From Verrucomicrobiota bacterium (lineage in GTDB: Bacteria; Verrucomicrobiota; Verrucomicrobiia; Opitutales; Opitutaceae): DNA of 13,990 nucleotides. A program made the position numbers and the translations under genes. The stretch is from NCBI GenBank assembly GCA_023457715.1, contig JAEWKR010000010.1:1-13990 (forward strand). Direction: 5' to 3'. Below the pieces are notes generated by a model. The model was given only the letters and a program-made list of their open reading frames with translations, was not told the origin of the DNA and made no database searches. The stretch's first letter is position 1. Each line of letters opens with the position of its first letter. Positions 7,482-13,990 of this stretch are shown here, in pieces.

Positions 7482-8321
7482 TCACCGCGCTGACAGTCGG
7501 TAGCGCTCCAGGAGGCGGCGGCCGACGCGGGCGGCAAGCGGCTTGGGGACTCGCGCCGCCAGCGCGGCCAACAGCCGGTTCCTCCAGCCGGTCACGACCT
7601 GGCTGCGGCCGGCATGAGCGGCTTTCATCGCCGCCGACACAACTTCGTCGGCGGTCATGCTGAGGGAAGGCGAAATCGCGGCTGAACCCAGGCCGGCCGT
7701 GGTGAAGAAGTTGGTCTGGGTGGGTCCCGGGCAGACGGCGATTGCCGTAACGCCGGTACCGCGGAGTTCCTCGTTCAAAGCCACCGTCCAGTGCAGTACA
7801 AACGCCTTGGTCGCACCATAAGTCGCCGCAAAAGGCAGCGGCTGAAAGGCCGCCGTGGAGGCAATCGTCATGATCGTACCGCCCCGCGCCCGCAGCACCG
7901 GCAACAGCAAACCCGTCAAGTGGACCACCGCGCGCACATTAACGTCTATCATACCCAACGACCGCGAAAGATTCGGCTCAGGAAAGGCGCCATATGCGCC
8001 GAAACCACTATTGTTGATCAGCATGACCCGGCCGCTCGGAATCTTTTCCAGCCAGCGCTGCACCTGGCCTGCGGCATGCTCCACCTCCCCTTCGCGGCCC
8101 AAGTCGCAGCCAATGTGGTGCAAGCTTTTTTGGTCACGAAATTCTTCCGGACTCGTCCGCGACACGTTGCAAAACGGCATCGTCGCATGCACGCTGAGTC
8201 CGTTCCTGATGAAAGCCCGCCCCAATCCGGACGAACCGCCCGTTACGACTGCGGCGGCATACGATCCGAAGGCTTCGCTTAGCGAGGATGGCACGGGGGG
8301 AGGAAGGGATACTTTTCCCAC
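7482..8321 (-). CDS. Short-chain dehydrogenase/reductase (SDR)
   Basis: This is a classical NAD(P)-dependent SDR of about 279 residues. The cofactor motif is TGGSSGLG (27-34), followed by NNSGFGAYG (103-111, the NNAG element), a catalytic Ser near 155 in TIASTAAF, and Y168-G-A-T-K172 as the YxxxK pair; CPGPTQTNFF (~197-206) follows. The stretch between TGGSSGLG and the CDL acid strand is somewhat short and atypical. The ORF runs far upstream to 8771, but that part is antisense to hpf, so the start must lie near 8321. GTG 8321 and GTG 8294 are the candidates, and 8321 is taken provisionally. It is divergent from hpf with about 48 bp between starts. The substrate is unknown. Confidence 0.85.
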   Translation of the reverse strand: MGKVSLPPPVPSSLSEAFGSYAAAVVTGGSSGLGRAFIRNGLSVHATMPFCNVSRTSPEEFRDQKSLHHIGCDLGREGEVEHAAGQVQRWLEKIPSGRVMLINNSGFGAYGAFPEPNLSRSLGMIDVNVRAVVHLTGLLLPVLRARGGTIMTIASTAAFQPLPFAATYGATKAFVLHWTVALNEELRGTGVTAIAVCPGPTQTNFFTTAGLGSAAISPSLSMTADEVVSAAMKAAHAGRSQVVTGWRNRLLAALAARVPKPLAARVGRRLLERYRLSAR

Positions 8322-8369
8322 AGTCGGACGTCTCGTCCGGCTCTGGTAAACCCAAAAAAAAGCAGAAAC

Positions 8370-8744
8370 ATGAACCGCCAAAACAACCACGAAGTGATCG
8401 TTTCCGGCATTCATCTTGAGCTGACACCGTCGCTCAAGACGTATGTAAATGAGAAGGCCGAACGACTCTTCCGCCATGAGGAGCGCATCGTGCGTCTCCG
8501 CGTGGAACTGGAGTGCGACCGTAATGCCGCGGTCGGCTCCCAGTTCAAGGCTAAGGGCCACATCGAGATCCAGGGGCCCGATATGAATGCGATCGTCCAG
8601 GCCGACGAATGTCACAAGGCGATCTCCCTGCTCGTCGACAAGCTCGACCGCATGCTGCAGCGACGTCACCAGCTGCACCGCGTCAAACGCAACCATCCCC
8701 GTCCCGTCGAACTCGACGCGGATCTGCCGAAGGTGGCGATCTGA
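8370..8744 (+). CDS. hpf: Ribosome hibernation-promoting factor, short form
   Basis: The 124-residue protein matches the HPF/RaiA (ribosomal subunit interface) family. It begins with a beta strand (HEVIVSGIHLEL), then the helix TPSLKTYVNEKAERLFRHEE, strands (IVRLRVELEC, FKAKGHIEIQG, MNAIVQADE) and a long helix (CHKAISLLVDKLDRMLQRRHQLHR). Such proteins bind the 30S decoding region and silence ribosomes in stationary phase. It lacks the extra C-terminal dimerisation domain of long HPF, leaving only a ~20-residue tail. ATG 8370 follows an A-rich stretch (about 8 A) without a Shine-Dalgarno. The gene is monocistronic, with its own terminator 26 bp downstream. Its promoter must be in the 48-bp gap shared with the dehydrogenase or overlap that gene's 5' end. 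Confidence 0.92.
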   Translation: MNRQNNHEVIVSGIHLELTPSLKTYVNEKAERLFRHEERIVRLRVELECDRNAAVGSQFKAKGHIEIQGPDMNAIVQADECHKAISLLVDKLDRMLQRRHQLHRVKRNHPRPVELDADLPKVAI

Positions 8745-8770
8745 CCGCTTTCCCTTTCGTCCCGAACTCA

Positions 8771-8796
8771 AGCCCGCCCACCCGGCGGGCTTTTTT
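8771..8796 (+). terminator. Intrinsic terminator of hpf
   Basis: AGCCCGCC at 8771-8778 pairs perfectly with GGCGGGCT at 8784-8791 around the 5-nt loop CACCC. A run of T follows. This is a classical rho-independent terminator, 26 bp past the hpf stop. A second small stem (TCACCG/CGGTGA, 8799-8814) follows directly and may help stop transcription from the opposite gene. Confidence 0.93.
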
Positions 8797-8878
8797 ATTC
8801 ACCGGTCACGGTGAGCTGGACCGGGGCGCGCTGCCTGGCCGCGGCGCCCTCCGGCCTGCCGGGCCCGCCCCCCTTCCC

Positions 8879-9133
8879 TTACCGCCAGACCTCGTCGCCG
8901 CCGATGTCGCGGAGCATGATCTGACCGTCGATCAAATCGAGCGCAGCCTGCACGAGCGGCACGGAGGGATTCAGCTCCACCACGATCTCGGAGCGAATCT
9001 CGAGGATGCGGTAGATCGACATGTTCTTCAATGCGGCACTGATCACCGCCAGTATCACGTCAGCCTGATCCTCCGCCGGCAACGCGCTGAGGGAGTTCAG
9101 AATCTGCGAGGTGAGATCGTTGTCCGGGTTCAT
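8879..9133 (-). CDS. Small hypothetical protein (84 aa)
   Basis: The 84-residue acidic product is not recognised. It reads MNPDNDLTSQILNSL at the start and QIMLRDIGGDEVWR at the end, with no signal peptide, membrane segment or Cys. The middle looks like two or three amphipathic helices (LPAEDQADVILAVISAAL, MSIYRILEIRSEIVVEL, VPLVQAALDLIDGQI). Codon third positions are G/C-rich as in neighbouring genes, which supports real coding. The ORF is open upstream to 9343, but that stretch is hexamer repeat translated as Leu-Ser repeats, so ATG 9133 is taken as the start. It converges on hpf, with the hpf terminator between them, and its leader is a long pyrimidine tract. Function is unknown. Confidence 0.65.
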   Translation of the reverse strand: MNPDNDLTSQILNSLSALPAEDQADVILAVISAALKNMSIYRILEIRSEIVVELNPSVPLVQAALDLIDGQIMLRDIGGDEVWR

Positions 9134-9150
9134 GGGAGGGGGGAAGGGAA

Positions 9151-9216
9151 GTGAAGGTGAAAGGGAAAGTGAAAGTGAGAGGGAGAGTGAGAGTGAGAGT
9201 GAGAGGGAGAGGGAAA
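9151..9216. repeat. Hexanucleotide microsatellite (GTGAGA/GGGAGA/GTGAAA)
   Basis: Eleven consecutive 6-bp units follow the consensus G(T/G)GA(G/A)A. With the G-rich DNA at 9134-9150 they form an almost pure purine strand of about 85 bp. On the coding strand of the 84-aa gene this is a pyrimidine tract directly upstream of its ATG. Homopurine tracts of this kind can form H-DNA, and unit number can change by slippage. Confidence 0.92.
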
Positions 9217-9400
9217 GTGGGCCGATGCTCTCACGTAGACCGGGGGTCGCGTATGGGGTTCGTGACCCGGGGTGTAAAAACGCAGCGAACCCGCAGCTCG
9301 CGAACGCCGGCAAACATCGAACCCGGGTTCCGCAGTCGGTCATAAAAGCCGCTCGTCGAATCGCTGGCGCTCTTCGCTACATTCGAGTAGAGGCCCCTCG
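9217..9400. other. Gene-free spacer with small palindromes
   Basis: No gene, tRNA or clear promoter is seen. There is an imperfect hairpin (about 9239-9251 against 9261-9271) and a perfect 12-bp palindrome GAACCCGGGTTC at 9319-9330. AACATCGAAC at 9313-9322 is an inverted match to the heptamer array that begins at 9401. The short ORFs crossing this stretch have no recognisable sequence. Confidence 0.5.
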
Positions 9401-9634
<234 letters not shown>

Positions 9635-9644
9635 TTCGATGTTC

Positions 9645-9816
9645 GACCTGGATTCCGAAGTCCACAGAGAGCACAGAGCTCCGACAAGGAGGACACGGAG
9701 GCTCGGTCCCTGGACAAACCTGTTCATCGCGTGACGCCCAAGTCAGTCGCAGCGCCGGCCTCCGGCTCGGCTCTGATTGGGCCTCTGTGACCTCGGTGGC
9801 AAAATCGGCATTCAGG
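9645..9816 (+). repeat. Element E unit 2 (about 172 bp)
   Basis: This is a tandem copy of unit 1, differing by a 2-nt deletion (CC for AGCC near 9662) and about ten substitutions. It ends 34 bp before the complement of the menE stop at 9851. It keeps the same CACAGAG-type facing arms and core. Confidence 0.93.
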
Positions 9817-9850
9817 TTGAGCGTTGAGAGCCGATCCCCCAAACCGGTGG

Positions 9851-10972
9851 CTACAGCCGCTGGCGCAAGGCGGCGCGGTTCACTTTCCCCTGGGCGGTGC
9901 GGGGCCAGTCGGCGATGGCGACAAAGGCCTTGGGGCGCTGGTGAGGCGCGAGCTGGCGGAGCACCCGGGTGAAATCGGGCGCCGGCGAGGACGCGGGATG
10001 AAACGCAACCACCCGCTGCCCCCACTCCGCATCGGGCACGCCGAGGACGACGACATCGGTTACGACTCCGCTGGCGAGCAACGCGGCCTCGATCTCGGCC
10101 GGAAACACCTTCCTGCCCCCCGTGATGATCATCTCATCGGCACGGCCGCGCACGTGCAACCGGCCTCCTCCGTCGAGTTCGCCGAGATCCTCGGTGGTCC
10201 ATTCCCCTTCGGTCTGCACGGCGGGGAAATAGCCCCGGAAAAGCGACGCGCCTCGAATCACAATCCGTCCGCTGGCGTCGATCGTCAGCTGCGCGTGCGG
10301 CAACGCGCGACCACAACTGCGATCACCGGCGAGAAAGTCCTCGGGGCGCTGGGCCGCCACCATCGCGGCGGTCTCGGTCATCCCGTAGCTCGCGGAGAGG
10401 CGCAGGCCACGTTCGCAGGCCGCTTCGGCGAGACCCGGCCACAGGGGCCCGCCCCCGACCGACACCAGGGCGAAGCGGCCGAGCCACCGCACGCCGGGCT
10501 CCGAGGCGAGCAACCGTTGCAGCTGCGTCGGCACCAGCGAGATCACCCAGGGTTCCGCGTCGGGCAGGCGCGGATACAGCCCCCGCTCCAGGTCCTTCCA
10601 CGTCGCGTCCACGTAGTGCCCCTTCGTCGCGGCACAGCGCAGGCGGGCCATCAGGCCGCTGATGTGCCAGGGCGGCAGCACGCCCACGGTGTTCACGCGC
10701 GCGAGGGAGAAGTGCCGCGCGAAGCCGTCCACCGCCGCCGTGAGGGTCGCCGCATCGTGCCGCGCAAACTTCACTCCGCCGCCGGAGCCACCGGTTCGGA
10801 TCGCAAGCCAGCCAAGGTCGGGCGCCGGCAGCGCGCGGGCCGCGTCAAACTGCCGGCGCGCCTCGTCCCGTTCGGCGGTCGTCCAGTGGGGATCGCACAG
10901 GAACACGAAACCCCCGTGCTGCTCGGCGCAGCCGAGCCGTGCGAGAAACCCGCTCAGGGCAGCGCGTTCCAT
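9851..10972 (-). CDS. menE: O-succinylbenzoate--CoA ligase (MenE-like AMP-forming ligase)
   Basis: The 373-residue product is an ANL-superfamily adenylating enzyme. It has the phosphate-binding loop RTGGSGGGVK (59-68, a variant of TSGTTGxPK), SYGMTE (195-200), TEDLGELDGGGRLHVRGRADEMI (260-281), GGRKVFPAEIE and the catalytic Lys in GKVNR (Lys363). The assignment as MenE, which activates o-succinylbenzoate to its CoA ester in menaquinone synthesis, rests on the short length and on the menC gene directly before it. It is short even for MenE; the N-terminal part before the P-loop has only ~58 residues. Its ATG lies inside the end of menC (19-bp overlap), implying translational coupling. A GGGGAGGT sits almost touching the ATG, too close for a normal Shine-Dalgarno. 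Another acyl-CoA ligase role cannot be fully excluded. Confidence 0.87.
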   Translation of the reverse strand: MERAALSGFLARLGCAEQHGGFVFLCDPHWTTAERDEARRQFDAARALPAPDLGWLAIRTGGSGGGVKFARHDAATLTAAVDGFARHFSLARVNTVGVLPPWHISGLMARLRCAATKGHYVDATWKDLERGLYPRLPDAEPWVISLVPTQLQRLLASEPGVRWLGRFALVSVGGGPLWPGLAEAACERGLRLSASYGMTETAAMVAAQRPEDFLAGDRSCGRALPHAQLTIDASGRIVIRGASLFRGYFPAVQTEGEWTTEDLGELDGGGRLHVRGRADEMIITGGRKVFPAEIEAALLASGVVTDVVVLGVPDAEWGQRVVAFHPASSPAPDFTRVLRQLAPHQRPKAFVAIADWPRTAQGKVNRAALRQRL

Positions 10973-12018
10973 ACCTCCCCGGGGTTGATTCGCTCCACGT
11001 CGGCCCGCCGCACGAAGGGCGCCAGTGCGGGACCGTCAAAACGCGCCGCGGCAAACAGCGGCCAGACTCCGAAGCCGAGCGCGGTGGGCGCGCCCTCCCA
11101 CGAGAAGGCCACGCGCAGCGCGGCGCGGGCGCCGACCGCCGTCTCCAGCGCCGAGGAAAAAACGACGTTCGCGCGCGCGGCCCTCAGCCGGACGAGCGCC
11201 TGCGGCGCGTCTGCCATCAGCGAAGGTTTGAGCACAAACCAGCCTGGCCAGCCCTGGGCCACCCAGCGCTCGAGGTCGTCATCACCCGCGAGCGATTCAT
11301 CAAGCGCCAGGGGTGTCGGATAGTCGCTGGCCAACCCGCGCAGCAGGTCCTCGGCTCGGCGCCAGGCCGCCTCGCCGTCGCGTCGAGCGGCGAAGCAAGG
11401 CTGCTCGACGAATTCCACCGGCCGCTCGGCCGCGCGTTCCAGCCAGCGTTCCGCGGTGCGCCGGTCCCAGGCGCCATTCGCGTCGAGCCGCAGCTTTCCA
11501 CCCGACGGCAACGCGCCGCACAGCTCGTCCAGGAGGCCCCACTCTTCCGCGGGATCACCCACGCCGACCTTCCATTTGAACACCCGAAATCCGGCCTCGA
11601 GCTTCGCGGCCAGTTCCGCCCGCGCCTCCCGACCGGCGGGCAGCAGCGCGGCCACGCCGCGGGCTTCGGCTCCCGCTGCGCCGGGACCTGCGGCCTCCGC
11701 GCGCTCGGCTCTCGCGGAGCACTCGAGTTCCGCCCGAGCGGTCGCCAAGGCCTGCCGGGTGCAGCGCAACGCCGCGGGCACGCCGTCAAGGTCCTGCGAC
11801 CGCGGGTCCTCCCCGAGCCGTCGCAGCGCCGCCTCGGCCTCGTCCGCCGTCTCCGTGCCAAACGCCGGCAGGGGCGCAACTTCGCCCCAGCCAAGCCGGC
11901 CGGCTTCGTCCTCCAGCCGCACCACGATTCCTTCGCGGGCGGTCCACGTCTCATGCGCCGTGCGCAGCACCCCCCGCAGGGGGAGCCGGTAGCGCCGGAA
12001 CTGGAGGCGGCAAGCCAT
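10954..12018 (-). CDS. menC: O-succinylbenzoate synthase
   Basis: This 354-residue enolase-superfamily enzyme dehydrates SHCHC to o-succinylbenzoate, the step before MenE in menaquinone synthesis. Visible residues are the KxK base pair in FKWKVG (Lys148, Lys150), the metal ligands Asp179 (LDANGAWD), Glu205 (VEFVEQP) and Asp240 with Glu241 (LALDES), and Lys264 in VLKPSL. The N-terminal capping part opens RYRLPLRGVLRTAHETWTAREG. Dipeptide epimerases and muconate cycloisomerases share this layout, but the menE partner decides for MenC. The ORF is open up to 12156, but upstream residues overlap the guaB promoter region, so ATG 12018 is chosen. About 100 bp separate it from the divergent guaB start. 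Confidence 0.92.
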   Translation of the reverse strand: MACRLQFRRYRLPLRGVLRTAHETWTAREGIVVRLEDEAGRLGWGEVAPLPAFGTETADEAEAALRRLGEDPRSQDLDGVPAALRCTRQALATARAELECSARAERAEAAGPGAAGAEARGVAALLPAGREARAELAAKLEAGFRVFKWKVGVGDPAEEWGLLDELCGALPSGGKLRLDANGAWDRRTAERWLERAAERPVEFVEQPCFAARRDGEAAWRRAEDLLRGLASDYPTPLALDESLAGDDDLERWVAQGWPGWFVLKPSLMADAPQALVRLRAARANVVFSSALETAVGARAALRVAFSWEGAPTALGFGVWPLFAAARFDGPALAPFVRRADVERINPGEVWNALP

Positions 12019-12118
12019 GGATCCAAGCACGACGCGGCGGGGGTTCGGCGCAATCTTTTTGGCGGGGCCCCGCGCCAACTTTCCCGTTGCGCTTGGCGCC
12101 GGGCCGCCTACTTCGTTC
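12019..12118. promoter_or_regulatory. Divergent promoter region of menC-menE and guaB
   Basis: This 100-bp divergent gap must hold promoters for both transcription units. It contains three TTGGCG-type half sites: TTGGCG at 12059-12064, GCGCCAA at 12072-12078 and TTGGCGC at 12093-12099. The first two form an interrupted palindrome around GCGGGGCCCCGC (12062-12073); the last two form a second inverted pair with a 14-nt spacer. No clear -10/-35 is seen. An operator is plausible but unproven. Confidence 0.4.
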
Positions 12119-13717
12119 ATGGCAACCATGATCAAGGTTGCCACGTCTCCGTCCACCAGTGCCGCAGCAGACGCCGAGTTTTATCTGCCGGCGGAAGAGT
12201 TTTTCCGGGCGAACCTCCCCACCGCCCTGACCTTCGACGACGTGTCGCTCGCGACGCTGTATTCGGAGATCCTGCCCAAGGACGCGGATACGTCGACGGT
12301 GCTCAGCGAAGCGCTCCGGCTCCAGATTCCGATCATCTCGTCGGACATGGACACGGTCACCGAATCGCGCATGGCGATCGCCATGGCGCTGAACGGCGGC
12401 CTGGGGCTCATTCATTACAACATGCCGGCCAAGGAACAGGTGAAGGAAGTGGCCCGCGTGAAGCGCCACATCCACGGCCTGATCCAGGACCCGATCTCGG
12501 CCACCCCCGACCAGCTCATCGGCGATGTGCTGGCCAAGATCGAAGCCCGGCGCTTCGCGTTCTCCACGTTTCCGGTCATCGATGCCGGCGGCAAACTCGT
12601 CGGGCTGCTTTCGGGCAATGTGGTCAAGGACCGCTACAAGGCGAAGAAGGTCACCGAGGTGATGACGCCCCGGGCGCAGCTGATCACGGAACGCGAGAGC
12701 GCGGTGGCGCAGGATCCGATCCGGGCCGCGGACGCCTTTTTCAGCCAGCACGTCGGCATCAACAAGATGCTGGTCGTCGATGACCAGGACCGGCTGCGGG
12801 GCCTGATCACCGCGTCCGACGTCGAGCGCATCACGTCTGAATCCAAATCGCGCCGGAAGCCCGCCCGCGATGCGTCCTTCCGGCTCGTGGTCGGCGCCGC
12901 GCTCTCTCCGGTGCGCAAACCCGACGGTTCCCTCGACCGCGATCGGATCGTCGAGCACGTGGGCCACCTGGTGGCCGAAAGCGTGGACTGCGTGGCGGTC
13001 TCCACCGCGCACGGCCACACCGCCGGAGTCGGCGACGTGGTGTCGCTGGTGCGTGGCGCGTTCAAGGACCTGACGATCATCGCGGGCAATGTGACCAGCG
13101 CGTCCGGCGTCGAGTACCTCGCCCAGGCCGGGGCCAACGCCATCAAGATCGGGCAGGGCCCCGGGTCGATCTGCACCACCCGGATCGTGGCCGGCGTCGG
13201 CATTCCCCAGCTCACGGCCCTGCACGTCTCGAGCACGGCCGCCCGGAAGACCGGCGTGAAGCTGATTGCCGACGGCGGCATCACCAAGTCGGGTGACATC
13301 GTGAAGGCGCTGACGCTGGCCGATGCCGTGATCTGCGGCGGGCTGCTGGCGGGCTGCCGCGAGGCGCCGGGCGAGATTCTCGAAATCAACGGCAAGGTGT
13401 ACAAGCAGTACCGCGGCATGGGCTCGCTCGCGGCGATGAAGGCCGGCAGCGCGGCGCGCTACGGTCACGACAAGAACGATGCGACGCGGAAGGTGGCCGC
13501 CGAGGGCATCGAGGCCCTCAAGGAAGTCAGCGGCTCGGTCGACGATGTGCTCGCGAATCTGCTGGGTGGCATCCAGAGCGGGATGGGGTATCTCGGCGCC
13601 GGCACGCTGCAGGACCTCCGCGCGAAAGCGCGCTACATCCGCGTCAGCCCCGCGGGCCAGAAGGAAGCCGCGCCCCACGACGTGATCGAGGTCTCCACGC
13701 GTACGTCGAACGGGTAG
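12119..13717 (+). CDS. guaB: Inosine-5'-monophosphate dehydrogenase
   Basis: This enzyme oxidises IMP to XMP with NAD+, the committed step to GMP. The 532-residue product shows TFDDVSL (38-44), SSDMDTVT (~74-81), two CBS domains (about 116-172 and 181-238), the active-site loop GPGSICTTR with catalytic Cys352, DGGI (385-388), YRGMGSLAAM (~431-440) and the Arg-Tyr dyad (447-448) in AARYGHD. After the dyad the usual EGxEGRVPYKG segment reads EGIEALKEVSG, a notable variant. The N-terminus is ~30 residues longer than usual. ATG 12119 and ATG 12128 are both possible. The ORF extends to 12017, but that would overlap the divergent menC start. The gene is followed after 19 bp by an inverted copy of repeat E. 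Confidence 0.96.
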   Translation: MATMIKVATSPSTSAAADAEFYLPAEEFFRANLPTALTFDDVSLATLYSEILPKDADTSTVLSEALRLQIPIISSDMDTVTESRMAIAMALNGGLGLIHYNMPAKEQVKEVARVKRHIHGLIQDPISATPDQLIGDVLAKIEARRFAFSTFPVIDAGGKLVGLLSGNVVKDRYKAKKVTEVMTPRAQLITERESAVAQDPIRAADAFFSQHVGINKMLVVDDQDRLRGLITASDVERITSESKSRRKPARDASFRLVVGAALSPVRKPDGSLDRDRIVEHVGHLVAESVDCVAVSTAHGHTAGVGDVVSLVRGAFKDLTIIAGNVTSASGVEYLAQAGANAIKIGQGPGSICTTRIVAGVGIPQLTALHVSSTAARKTGVKLIADGGITKSGDIVKALTLADAVICGGLLAGCREAPGEILEINGKVYKQYRGMGSLAAMKAGSAARYGHDKNDATRKVAAEGIEALKEVSGSVDDVLANLLGGIQSGMGYLGAGTLQDLRAKARYIRVSPAGQKEAAPHDVIEVSTRTSNG

Positions 13718-13736
13718 ACTCGAACCCCGATCTTCG

Positions 13737-13864
13737 CCACAGAGATCACAGAGGCCCGATCAGAGCCGGGCCGGAGGCGGGCGCTGCGACTGTCCTGGGC
13801 GTCACGCGATGAACAGGTTTGTCCAGGGACCGAGCCTCCGTGTCCTCCTTGTCGGAGCTCTGTA
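13737..13864 (-). repeat. Element F1: inverted, truncated copy of repeat E
   Basis: Read on the minus strand, this is about 93% identical by eye to units at 9461-9634 and 9645-9816, from the CTCCGAC region through to CTCTGTGGC. It lacks the outermost CACAGAGAGC arm, since the match breaks after GAGCTCTGT at 13864. It shares some bases with unit 2 (AAGGAGG, TCCCTGG) and one with unit 1 (GCGCCCGCC). It starts 19 bp after the guaB stop, so it may be the 3' end structure of guaB. The DNA at 13865-13927 is AT-richer, with T-rich runs and a weak TCGTG/CACGA stem. Confidence 0.92.
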
Positions 13865-13927
13865 GTGCTATCCCTGCATTTCGTGTTTTTTCAGCACGAT
13901 TTGTTTTTGGGCTCCTCCCAATCCTCT

Positions 13928-13990
13928 CAACCACAGATGAACACCGATGGACTCAGATTTGGAAAAAGACCGGCCTGGATCCGTGTCCAT
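13928..13990. repeat. Element F2: CACAGATGAA-type element cut by the window end
   Basis: CAACCACAGATGAACACC at 13928-13945 begins a left arm identical in class to element C (4989-5076), with 10-bp units. After a short core (about 13963-13978) the last bases (GGATCCGTGTCCAT, 13977-13990) are the start of the inverted right arm, which pairs with ATGGACTCAGATTTGG at 13947-13962. The rest of the arm lies outside the window. Confidence 0.85.

Noticed and set aside
8322..8771. N-terminal extension of the dehydrogenase ORF (first ~150 residues)
   Set aside because: It is exactly antisense to hpf, has no domain, and the Rossmann motif begins only after it.
9319..9330. Perfect 12-bp palindrome GAACCCGGGTTC as an operator
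   Set aside because: It lies in repeat-rich spacer far from any start codon; nothing ties it to a regulated gene.
9134..9343. Leu-Ser repeat extension of the 84-aa protein
   Set aside because: It is a translation of the hexamer microsatellite and of palindromic spacer DNA; a normal ATG exists at 9133.
9217..9400. tRNA gene suggested by GGGTTCG-type fragments
   Set aside because: No cloverleaf, anticodon stem or CCA end can be built around them.
12017..12118. 34-residue extension of GuaB upstream of 12119
   Set aside because: It would overlap the divergent menC start and has no IMPDH similarity.
13746..13934. 62-residue minus-strand ORF after guaB
   Set aside because: It is mostly the inverted repeat F1; the same residues appear in the ORFs across units E1 and E2.

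Overview
The window is high-GC bacterial chromosome carrying mostly housekeeping genes. Three things suggest a Verrucomicrobiota bacterium, probably near Opitutales: the mixture of genes, the near absence of recognisable Shine-Dalgarno sites, and the many 9-10 bp periodic inverted repeats between genes. That assignment is an inference, since there is no rRNA or other decisive marker here.

Layout. Positions 1-284 hold a nested inverted-repeat element. A PpiD/SurA-like membrane-anchored periplasmic folding factor (285-1961, +) follows, then a 349-bp gap with a strong hairpin, then a TolC-family outer-membrane efflux protein (2311-3891, +). Facing it on the minus strand are four genes transcribed leftward: a short-chain dehydrogenase (7482-8321), an RluA-family pseudouridine synthase (6621-7451), glutamyl-tRNA synthetase gltX (5081-6478) and tRNA dimethylallyltransferase miaA (4039-4959). 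Three of these act on tRNA or rRNA. Divergent from the dehydrogenase is a short ribosome hibernation factor hpf (8370-8744, +) with a textbook intrinsic terminator. A small unknown protein follows (8879-9133, -). From 9134 to 9850 there is no gene, only a hexamer microsatellite, a heptamer array and two tandem copies of a ~173-bp repeat. The menaquinone pair menC-menE lies at 9851-12018 (-, overlapping ends), divergent from IMP dehydrogenase guaB (12119-13717, +). The right end has an inverted third copy of the ~173-bp repeat and the first part of another element.

The most notable feature is the intergenic DNA. At least six inverted-repeat elements (called A-F below) share one design: two facing arms, each built of two to four purine-rich units repeated every 9-10 bp, around a short core. 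The arm sequence differs between elements. Five of the six complete elements lie within about 35 bp of one or two stop codons; element A has no visible left neighbour. One element supplies the miaA stop codon. Ends without such an element carry an ordinary hairpin or terminator, so these elements may act as 3'-end processing, termination or RNA-stability modules that spread as non-autonomous repeats. No transposase is present. Two classes are nested inside each other, and the ~173-bp class brackets the menE-menC-guaB block in inverted orientation.
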